From positions 62,001-126,000 of the forward strand of contig CBDDKU010000007.1 in assembly GCA_965230375.1 (NCBI GenBank): 64,000 nt of DNA, written 5' to 3'. This DNA is from CBDDKU01 sp965230375 (lineage in GTDB: Bacteria > Bacteroidota > Bacteroidia > Flavobacteriales_D > Cryomorphaceae). Below are positions 1-9,000 of the stretch, one piece after another (positions within the stretch are counted from its first letter, which is position 1; each line of letters opens with the position of its first letter). Below the pieces are notes generated by a model. That model was given only the letters and a program-made list of their open reading frames with translations, was not told the DNA's origin and did not search any database. The position numbers and the translations under genes are program-made.

Positions 1-1
1 A

Positions 2-3000
2 GTTTGTGGTTGCGGTGTAGCAGATGCTGATTCAGATTCAGATGGAACTTTAGATTGCAACGACGGGTGCCCAGATGACGCGAATAAAATTGATCCAGGA
101 GTTTGCGGTTGTGGAGTAGCAGATGAAGACTCGAACAACAACGGAACCATAGACTGTGAAGAAGTTGAAGGGTGTACCAATAACCAGGCTGAAAACTACA
201 ATCCATTGGCAACTGTCGACGACGGTTCATGTGTTTTTGCAGAAGGTGTTGCTTGCGACGGACTTCCTGGTGGACTTGAAGGTATTGTTGTTGAAGAGTA
301 TTATACGACTAGTGAAGCTGATGCTTCTGATCCATTTGCTCCTACTCCAGCCGGCCAAACTACTTACCGTGTATTTGCCGATTTAGCCCCTGGATACGAA
401 CTGCAAATTGTTTTTGCTTCCAGCCAGGATGAGAATGGAAACGTTCTTGAATTCTCAACTTCTACTTCTTTCTGGAACTCACCTTTCGGTTCTACTTTTG
501 GTGACGGACTTGGTGTTGCGGTATTTGGATTGGGTAATACCCCAATTGACTCATACCTTTCAATGGGTTCTGGAGCAGAAGGACAACTCGGAGTTTTAAA
601 ATCTGAAGATCCTGATGGATCAATAATCTCAGGAAGGCTAGAAAACGTTCCAAATGATGGAATTGCCCTGACTACTGCTGATGGATTGATTGCTGGAACC
701 AGCTCTTCTACTGGTGTTCTTGGACTGAATGTGGACGCACTCGGTGCTATCGGAGGAAATCAGGTTCAAACTTTTGATGGTTCATTCTTCAACTTGGACG
801 GTGTAAGCGGTCCTACGGCAGAGAACAAAGTCCTCATTGGACAATTTACAACTGACGGAGAGTTCTCTTTCAAGATTAACCTCCAGATTCTTACCCCAAT
901 GGGTGGAACTGAAATTTATACGCATACTGACCCGAACTTGAATGATGGTACAGAAACGAGAGTTTGTTCGGCGCTTCAATTCCCAGAGCCTGTTGACGTA
1001 GAAGGTTGTACGGACGATACTGCTTGTAACTTCAACCCTGAAGCGACAATCGATGACGATTCTTGTATCATCCCAGTTGAAAATTGTTCAGCTTGTAATG
1101 CGACCAACGATGGTCTTGACATTATTGACACAGATGGTGACGGTGTTTGTGATGCCGATGAGGTAGACGGATGTACTGACCTGCTGGCTTGTAACTATAG
1201 CGATACGGCTACTGAAGATGACGGCTCTTGTATCGTTCCAGTAGAAAACTGTACAGAATGTAATGCTACGAACGACGGTCTTGATATAATCGATACCGAT
1301 GGAGATGGTGTTTGTGATGCTGATGAGGTGGATGGTTGTACTGACCTACTCGCATGTAACTACGATGATACTGCAACTGAAGATGATGGAACCTGTATTG
1401 TACCAGTAGCAGATTGCTCTGAGTGTAATGCAACTAATGATGGTCTCGATTTGATTGATGCAGACACAGATGGAATTTGTGACCTTGACGATCCATGTCC
1501 TGCGCTTCCAAACCTCATGAATGGCGATGCATGTACCACCACGGGTGGAGCAGCAGGTACTGTTGTTGATTGCCAATGTGTGATGGATGTAATCTCAGGA
1601 TGTACAAGTTCTACAGCTTGTAACTACAATGAGTTAGCAAATGAAGATGATGGTTCTTGTATCGAACCAGTTGAGAATTGTTTGGCATGTAATGACACAA
1701 ACGATGGTCTTGATCTAATCGATACGGATGGAGATGGTGTTTGTGATGCCGATGAAGTAGAAGGTTGTACAGACATGCTCGCTTGTAATTATGACGACCT
1801 TGCTACAGAAGATAATGGATCATGTATCGTACCAGTTGAAGATTGTACCACATGTAACTCGGCAAACGATGGTCTAGAACTAATCGATGCCGACAATGAT
1901 GGAATTTGCGATGCAGATGATGACTGTCCGCTACTTGCTGATCTTGTAAATGGTGACCCGTGTACACTTGATGGTGGAGCGCAGGGAACTGTTGCAGATT
2001 GTGAATGTGTACTCGATATTGTAGAAGGATGTACAAGCCTAACAGCATGTAACTACAACGAAGACGCAAACCAAGATGACGGGTCTTGTATTGAGCCTGT
2101 TGCCGATTGCTCTGAGTGTAATGCAACAAACGACGGACTCGATATCATTGATACAGATGGTGATGGCGTTTGTGATGCCGATGAAGTATTGGGCTGTACG
2201 GATGATACCGCATGTAACTTCAACCCAGACGCAACAGAGCCTGCTCCTGAGCAGTGTATTGAAGCTATTCCAAACTGTACTGAGTGTGATGGACAGGGTG
2301 GATTTGAGCTAATCGATACAGATGGAGATGGTATCTGTGATGCAGATGAAATTCCAGGTTGTACAAGTGAAACGGCTTGTAACTACGACGAAAATGCAAC
2401 AGACGACAATGGCTCATGTGTCGAGCCAGTTGAAAACTGTGTAGCCTGTGGAATGAATGGTGAAATCATCTTCATCGATTCAGACGGCGATGGAATCTGT
2501 AACGCTGACGAAGTACCTGGTTGTACTGATGTAACAGCTTGTAACTTCAACCCTGATGCGACTGATGAAAATGGTTCTTGTCTTGAGCCGATAGAAGGAT
2601 GTACAGAATGTAACTCTGCTGGCGGTGTTGATCTTATAGATACAGACAACGATGGAATTTGTGATCTTGAAGATTCTTGCCCTGAGCTAGAAGGGGAAGT
2701 AGGAGATCCTTGTGATGATGGAAATGCTGACACATATGACGATGAAATCACTGCTGATTGCGAATGTGCTGGTATCGAAATTCCATGTACAACTGAAATG
2801 GCTACCATCGAATTTGAAGGTGGAGCTGAATCAGTAACGGTTTGTATCGACGATAACATCCCAAGTCTTGTCGACGTGAACGTTGTCGTAGAGCCTTCAG
2901 GAACGAATTCAACAGTATGGGTGATCACAGATCCAGATTTGAATGTTCTTGGTTTACCAGCTACACTAGAAGATGTTGAGTCTGTGAATTTTGATGGAGC

Positions 3001-5842
3001 TGGAACTGGCAATTGCCTGATCTGGTTGCTCGATTTCGATCCAGAAGAAAGTAACGCTCTTGAATTAGCTGAAGACTTTATGAATGAGATTCCGGTGAAC
3101 GGAGCCGACCTTGAAGGGTGCTTTAGCTTATCGAATTCAATCGAAGTAGTTCGAGTTGAGTGCGAACCAGTATGTAGTGTTGAAGCAGGAGTTATTTCTT
3201 ACGGAGATGGATCTGAGTCTCAAACAATCTGTGCTGACGATATGGAGCCTAGCTTCGTAGAATTGGCTGTAGTTGAAGCTCCTTCTGAAGGAAATTCTAC
3301 TGCATGGGTTGTAACTGACACGGAGCTTAACATTCTTGCTGTTGGTTCACAAGAAGACATCGAAGCAATTGACTTTGATAACGCAGGCCCTGGAGTTTGC
3401 CTAATCTGGTTGCTAGACTACGATGCTGAAAACAGCAACGTTGGTGAAGTACTTGAGTCTGATATGCCAAATGCTGGTGACATCGAAGGGTGTTTCGCAC
3501 TTTCTAATTCAATTGAGATTGTAAGAGAAGAGTGTGGACCAGTATACGACTGTCCAGAGCTTGAAGCAAACATCGGAGATCCTTGTGACGACGGTGATGA
3601 CATGACTGGAAACGACATGATTAACGCTGACTGTGAATGTGTTGGTGAGCCAATCGTTCCTTCAGACTGTGAAGACTGGGTAATGTACTTGAACGACAAC
3701 GACGGTGGAGAAACTGACCTTTACGGCGTAGAGCTTGTTGGTGGAAACGCTGAGTTGACATTCTTGACTACAATCGGTTACCAAGGTCACATCGCCTACA
3801 ACGAAACTGACAACATGGTATATGTAATAAGCAACGTTGATGCATCTTACGTAAAAGTAAACCCACACGTTTCTCCAGTAGAAGTGAGTGAAGTAATGTA
3901 CTTGAGCGAAGACGTACCATCTGTTACTACAGCGGTATTTAGTCCTGACGGAGCCCTATTGATCGGTTCTGCTACACAAGACATGATCTACTCTGTAGAT
4001 GTGTTGACTAATAACGTGACTGTATACGATGCTTACGCACCAGTAAACGGTGGTGACATCGCGTTCGACGACAGTGGAATGCTTTACCTGGCTACACGTC
4101 AAGGAAACGGTCTTTACGAAGTATATCCTGACGGAGTTTGGGATGATGTCCTAATCGGATCTCTATCAAACTTGGTAACAGGTATGGCCTTGACTCAAGA
4201 TGGAAGACTTCTTACATCACACAACGGAAACGCTAACCTTGAAGTTCGCAACACAGATGGTTCGAACCCTGGTGACACGTATGCCTTAATGTTGGATGGA
4301 GAAGCTTTCGATCACAACAACGGTGATATGGCTTCAGGTTGCAACACATTCTCTGATGAGAACGAAGGTGACTGTGAAAACTTCGATACCTTCTACTCAC
4401 ACTACGGAAGTGGAACAGGTGTATCAGGTGCAGATATCTATCATGTAATGTATAGTGGGAATGAAGCGGTGCTTACATTCTTGACAAATGTGCCATTTGG
4501 AGCACACATTGCTTACAACGCTGAAGATGATATCCTATACCTTGTGAATCCAAACGGTTCGTTTGTGAGAGCTTACGACCCAACTCTCGGTGTATTTATC
4601 GGCGACTTGCCAATCCTTGGTGGTATCAACAGCCTTTACGCTGTGGTGTACAACCCGATTGACGGCTTGCTTTATGTTGGTGATGACAACGACAACGAGA
4701 TCTACACGATCGACTTGGGTACTGGGCAGGCTACTTACTTTGCTGACGCTCCTGTAAGCGGTGGTGACTTGGCGATCCAAGATGGTAAGCTCTACCTCGC
4801 TAACCGAAATCAGGGTAAACTCTATGAAATCGTAGGTGGTGCCGCTGTATTCGCAGCAGATATTCCAGCTGCCAACGGTATGGCTCAGGCCAACAACTCC
4901 ACTGGTCTTGTGCTTGCACACCCAGGTACAGCTTCGTTTATCGAAGTAGATGCCGCTGACGGTTCAGAAGTAACCGTGTACACAGCTATGGTAGATGGCG
5001 AAGCGCTTACACTCTCTGATGGTGATATGGCCGCTGGATGTGGTGATGATGAGCCAGTGATTGTGCCAGAAGGTGAGTGCTACGCTGTAGCTACTGAAGA
5101 GTACGTTGAAGGAACGCAGTTAGATAACTCACCATTGTTGGCTGAGCGTGCAGATCCTAACAACGCACTTGGTGCACCTGAAGGAATCGATGCGCTTGTA
5201 TTTACAACGCTTGGTTACGGTGGATCTATCACAGTTTCTTTCGACGGATCAGTTCCTAACGGAGAAGGTGATGACATCGAAGTGGTTGAAACATCTTACA
5301 ACAACCCTGGATGTGCAGCCTACCCTGAATACGCTACTGTAGAAGTATCTATGGATGGTGTGAACTGGGCAACTGCAGGTACAGTTTGTAAAGGTGATCC
5401 TTACGTAGACATCAGCGACGCTGGAGACTACGAGTACGTAATGTACGTGAGAGTAACCAACGAAAACGACCAATCTACTTCATCTGATGGATTTGATGTT
5501 GACGGTATCGTAGCGCTTCACAACTGTGAAGAAAACGGTGACGGTGGTGAAGGAGTTGAAGATCTACTTTCTGTAGACTCTCAGAACCAATTGACATCAT
5601 TCCCGAACCCAACAAATGGTCCTTCTCAAGTAGTATTCGTTACTGCTGAAACTGGAAGAACACTTGTTGAAGTGTACGACATGAATGGTAGAATGGTAGA
5701 AGCACTCTTCAACCAAGAGGCTGAAGCAGGTGTTGAGTACAGATTAGACTTCAATGGAAATAACCTTCCAAACGGAGTTTACATCTACCGTATGACAACT
5801 GAAAACGAAGTAGTCATCGATAAGTTTATTATGAGTAAATAA
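2..5842 (+). CDS. T9SS-secreted Cys/Asp-repeat surface protein (5' partial)
   Basis: The reading frame is open to the left edge, so the true start lies outside the window; the first possible start inside it, a TTG at 206, falls within a repeat and is not convincing. Residues 1-60 (from base 2) are thrombospondin-3-like Asp/Cys repeats with CGCGVAD motifs. Next comes an unrecognised ~240-residue segment, then nine Cys/Asp repeats (1001-2773), two related ~125-residue modules (from about 2789 and 3172), two propeller-like domains that each begin DCE (about 3662 and 4373), and a ~150-residue domain from about 5075. The last ~85 residues are a type A T9SS sorting domain with FPNPTNGP and GVYIYRM motifs. 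The DxDGDGxCD motifs probably bind calcium. The protein is inferred to be exported by T9SS and held on or released from the cell surface. Its function is unknown; adhesion is a guess. A terminator follows directly. Confidence 0.9.
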   Translation, partial: VCGCGVADADSDSDGTLDCNDGCPDDANKIDPGVCGCGVADEDSNNNGTIDCEEVEGCTNNQAENYNPLATVDDGSCVFAEGVACDGLPGGLEGIVVEEYYTTSEADASDPFAPTPAGQTTYRVFADLAPGYELQIVFASSQDENGNVLEFSTSTSFWNSPFGSTFGDGLGVAVFGLGNTPIDSYLSMGSGAEGQLGVLKSEDPDGSIISGRLENVPNDGIALTTADGLIAGTSSSTGVLGLNVDALGAIGGNQVQTFDGSFFNLDGVSGPTAENKVLIGQFTTDGEFSFKINLQILTPMGGTEIYTHTDPNLNDGTETRVCSALQFPEPVDVEGCTDDTACNFNPEATIDDDSCIIPVENCSACNATNDGLDIIDTDGDGVCDADEVDGCTDLLACNYSDTATEDDGSCIVPVENCTECNATNDGLDIIDTDGDGVCDADEVDGCTDLLACNYDDTATEDDGTCIVPVADCSECNATNDGLDLIDADTDGICDLDDPCPALPNLMNGDACTTTGGAAGTVVDCQCVMDVISGCTSSTACNYNELANEDDGSCIEPVENCLACNDTNDGLDLIDTDGDGVCDADEVEGCTDMLACNYDDLATEDNGSCIVPVEDCTTCNSANDGLELIDADNDGICDADDDCPLLADLVNGDPCTLDGGAQGTVADCECVLDIVEGCTSLTACNYNEDANQDDGSCIEPVADCSECNATNDGLDIIDTDGDGVCDADEVLGCTDDTACNFNPDATEPAPEQCIEAIPNCTECDGQGGFELIDTDGDGICDADEIPGCTSETACNYDENATDDNGSCVEPVENCVACGMNGEIIFIDSDGDGICNADEVPGCTDVTACNFNPDATDENGSCLEPIEGCTECNSAGGVDLIDTDNDGICDLEDSCPELEGEVGDPCDDGNADTYDDEITADCECAGIEIPCTTEMATIEFEGGAESVTVCIDDNIPSLVDVNVVVEPSGTNSTVWVITDPDLNVLGLPATLEDVESVNFDGAGTGNCLIWLLDFDPEESNALELAEDFMNEIPVNGADLEGCFSLSNSIEVVRVECEPVCSVEAGVISYGDGSESQTICADDMEPSFVELAVVEAPSEGNSTAWVVTDTELNILAVGSQEDIEAIDFDNAGPGVCLIWLLDYDAENSNVGEVLESDMPNAGDIEGCFALSNSIEIVREECGPVYDCPELEANIGDPCDDGDDMTGNDMINADCECVGEPIVPSDCEDWVMYLNDNDGGETDLYGVELVGGNAELTFLTTIGYQGHIAYNETDNMVYVISNVDASYVKVNPHVSPVEVSEVMYLSEDVPSVTTAVFSPDGALLIGSATQDMIYSVDVLTNNVTVYDAYAPVNGGDIAFDDSGMLYLATRQGNGLYEVYPDGVWDDVLIGSLSNLVTGMALTQDGRLLTSHNGNANLEVRNTDGSNPGDTYALMLDGEAFDHNNGDMASGCNTFSDENEGDCENFDTFYSHYGSGTGVSGADIYHVMYSGNEAVLTFLTNVPFGAHIAYNAEDDILYLVNPNGSFVRAYDPTLGVFIGDLPILGGINSLYAVVYNPIDGLLYVGDDNDNEIYTIDLGTGQATYFADAPVSGGDLAIQDGKLYLANRNQGKLYEIVGGAAVFAADIPAANGMAQANNSTGLVLAHPGTASFIEVDAADGSEVTVYTAMVDGEALTLSDGDMAAGCGDDEPVIVPEGECYAVATEEYVEGTQLDNSPLLAERADPNNALGAPEGIDALVFTTLGYGGSITVSFDGSVPNGEGDDIEVVETSYNNPGCAAYPEYATVEVSMDGVNWATAGTVCKGDPYVDISDAGDYEYVMYVRVTNENDQSTSSDGFDVDGIVALHNCEENGDGGEGVEDLLSVDSQNQLTSFPNPTNGPSQVVFVTAETGRTLVEVYDMNGRMVEALFNQEAEAGVEYRLDFNGNNLPNGVYIYRMTTENEVVIDKFIMSK
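1001..2773 (+). repeat. Nine tandem ~55-residue Cys/Asp-rich coding repeats
   Basis: Each unit reads roughly GCT..xACNYxxxATxxDGSC, then xPVxxCxxCN, then IDTDGDGxCDADE. The third, fifth and ninth units carry an extra Cys module (CPxLxxxxNGDxC...DCxC). An outlying, more divergent copy lies upstream at about 167-240. Six cysteines per unit and the DxDxDG motif suggest disulfide-linked calcium-binding beads. The nucleotide copies are similar but not identical, so the array is old or under protein-level selection. Confidence 0.85.
3548..5842 (+). repeat. Duplicated C-terminal cassette, copy 1
   Basis: This 2295-bp coding segment matches 18753-21047 base for base in register (offset 15205 throughout, no indels). 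Bases 3833-3993 are identical to 19038-19198. It encodes a Cys linker, two homologous propeller-like domains, a ~150-residue domain and the sorting domain. Asn, Asp and Tyr codons are strongly C-ending. Synonymous differences become frequent only after 5631. Confidence 0.92.
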
Positions 5843-5866
5843 GCTCAGTTAGAACATAAATTGAGA

Positions 5867-5899
5867 AGACCCCTGTCCATTGGATGGGGGTCTTTTTTT
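5867..5899 (+). terminator. Rho-independent terminator
   Basis: The stem AGACCCC pairs with GGGGTCT around a 13-base loop and is followed by seven T residues. It lies 25 bases after the stop of the first repeat protein. Confidence 0.85.
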
Positions 5900-6032
5900 A
5901 TTGATATGTATGTAAAGTGTGGAGAGTGAGATTGTTGTGGTCGATATTTTGTCTTTTTACATAAAATATTCCTAACTTGAGACACCAGAATTTCGGAAAC
6001 GGAATTCTAAGTGCTAACCAATCAACCTTACA

Positions 6033-9000
6033 ATGAAATCTTTAGTCATGCTATGGGCTGGAGTGATGCTTGCTATGAGCACATTCGGCCAGACGTTGCA
6101 ACCGGCAACTCTCTCAACAAACGGAACCGTAAATGTTATTGAACAAGATGGAGACAACACCTATCTCGCAGGTGCTTTTTCCCAAATTGGTTTCAGGACA
6201 AACTATCACAGCATCTTGCCGCTCGGTTCAGATGTCCCGGCTTTTGATATTCTTTACCCTAATTCAAACATTGATGTGGCTGTTTCTGATGGTGCCGGTG
6301 GATGGTATGTCGGAGGGTCTTTCTCAAATATCAGTGGAAACTCAATAACCAGACTTGCTCATATCCTGCCCGATATGAGTTTGGATCCCAACTTCTCAAT
6401 CCCACTCAATAGCACTGTCTTGGGCCTTTATCTGCACGAAGGCCAGCTGTATGTGGGAGGATCTTTTACCCAGGCTGATGGAATACCTGTTGGACGAATT
6501 ATTCGGGTTGATGCCAATACAGCTGAGCTCGATAATGGGTGGCTTCCGCAGGTAACAAATGGCGATGTAAGGAAGATCATTGTTGCAAATGATCTGGTTC
6601 ACGTGGGAGGTTCCTTTGGACAGGTATTGGGAGATGATGACTATAGACGATATGCCATTTTTGATATTAACACCGCGGAGCCGCAGCCAACATTTAGCTT
6701 TAATAGCACTGTAGAAGACTTTATGCTTTATGACGATAAGTTGTTCGTCGCAGGTTCATTTACTCAGACGGCAATCTATCAGTCTTACTTAGCAGGATTT
6801 CAACCCGAAAATGAATTTCCGATTTTTTCATTTCCAGACGCAAACTCTACAATAGAAGTTATAGAGCCCGATGGCGACGGTGGTTGGTACGTTGGAGGAA
6901 GTTTTACGTTGATTGATGGGGTGTCCAGAAATAGAATGGCACACATACTCAGTGATGGGACATTGGACCCTGACTTCGCTCCGAGTTTTAATAGTACGAT
7001 CATTGAGATTTTTATTGATGGAGATGACTTATATGCTGGAGGTAGCTTTACCAATGTAGACGGTGTAGCTGTCCAAAGAGCTTGTCGTCTGGATAAAACT
7101 ACAGGAGTTGTTGATGAATCTTGGTTACCTGAATTCAATAGCACCGTATATTCGATTGCCACTAATGGGAATGATGTATACGTAGGTGGAGTTTTCACAA
7201 TAGTAAATTCAACCAACGACTCGCGTTATTTTGCAATTATTGATGGTGTTTCAGGAGAACTTATTCAATCACCTTCAGTTAACTCGACGGTTCATGACAT
7301 AGAAGCCTACGATGGTGACTATTACCTCGCTGGATCATTCACCCAGTCGGGATATTACAACTCTTATGTAGCGTCTGTGGGAGTGGATGATGGTCTCCCG
7401 TCAGCTGATTTCCCAGACGCGAATAGCACGGGAAGAGTAATCATCCCAGACGGTAATGGCGGATGGTATATTGGTGGCTCTTTCACACAATTTGCAGGTG
7501 TAAATGCTTTTCGCCTGGTGCACCTTCTATCAGATAACACAGTAGATCCAAATTTTGAGTGTACACTTAATTCGAATGTTGAAGCTCTAAAACTCGATGG
7601 TGATGACTTGTATATTGGTGGAGCATTCACCACTGTTAATGGGGTGTCCCTGCCTTATGCCGCTCGAGTTAACAAAGATTCTGGTGTTGAAGACCAGACA
7701 TGGGCCCCATCGCCAAATAGCACAGTGCTAGCTATTCATGTCGAGTCTACCAACGTATATCTCGGTGGTTTCTTTTCGAGTATTAGTGGAAACCCCTTAG
7801 CCAGATATGGAGTGGCAGTTGATAAAGTTGATGGCTCCTTTTTGCAATTGCCAAGCCCCAATAATGTGGTCTATGACTTTGAAGCATACGGTGATGCTGT
7901 TCTGGCTTCAGGAAGCTTTACTACCACTGGGTTTTATCAACCTTATTTGGCAAGTTTTAGCGATGCATCATCGGCCATACCAGATTTCAATCAAAACTAC
8001 ACGAACAGTTCGATCTATGTAATGGAGCCTGACGGTGATGGTGGGTTTTATTTGGGAGGTACTTTCACGAATTTAAATGGTGAAACTCAAACAAGAATAG
8101 GGCACATTCTTTCTGATGGAACCAGGGATCTCGATTTTACGCCAACTTTCAATAGTACGATACACGATATCCTCCTTGTTGATGATGAGCTCTATGTAGG
8201 TGGCTCATTTACCAATGTGAATGGTTCACCGGCAACCAGACTTGTTCGAATCAGTGCAGAAGACGGTGTGCTAGACACTGACTTTGTACCAGAGATTAAT
8301 TCAACAGTACTCGCAATTGGCATCTTAAACGATGTGGTTTACTGTGGTGGAGCATTCACCACAGTAGAAGGCGAATCGCGCAATAGAATCGCCGCCTTAA
8401 ATGCAGCTGATGGAAGTCTTGACACTGATTTTGCACCGAGTTTGAATAATCAAGTAGAAGACATAATCATACACAATGGAGAGATATACATCTCAGGGTA
8501 TTTCACGACCATTGATGGCGATAATTCATACCAACGTGTAGCAGCTTTAGATACTGACGGAGTACCCACAGCATTCAATGCAGGTCCTATTAATAATGTA
8601 GTTTTTGATTTGCTTCTGGATGGTACCACTCTATATCTCGCTGGAGCGTTTTCACAAGTAGACGGTAGCACAAGGGAGAGTTTGGCAGCGGTAAATGTAA
8701 ATACCGGAGCCCTTTTGGCATTCGAAGGCCCAGATATGAATGGCCAGGTATGGAGTATTGACCTTAATGGCAACACTTTGGCAGTAGGTGGATCCTTTAC
8801 CCAAGTAGAAGGTGAAGCCGTAAATCGCCTGATGGAACTTGATGTGACAACTGGAGATCCAAGCGATAGATCATTCAATATAAACTCTAATGTTAGAGAA
8901 GTACTGTATATAGGCAATACCTTGAATGCTGGTGGAGATTTTACCTGGGTTAATAACAGAGTTGACTCCAGAATAATAGAGTACAATTCAAGTGATCTGA

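Noticed and set aside
1001..2773. Regular ~165-bp periodicity as a CRISPR array or satellite repeat
   Set aside because: The repeats are in frame, vary mostly at silent or tolerated positions, and encode a continuous Cys/Asp repeat protein; there is no short constant repeat with unique spacers.
2383..3012. 209-codon minus-strand frame in the first repeat gene
   Set aside because: It lies wholly opposite the Cys/Asp repeats, is Ser/Pro-rich, and reflects codon bias of the coding strand.
206..5842. TTG at 206 as start of the first repeat protein
   Set aside because: The frame is open upstream to the edge of the window with typical repeat sequence, so 206 is internal and the gene is 5' truncated.
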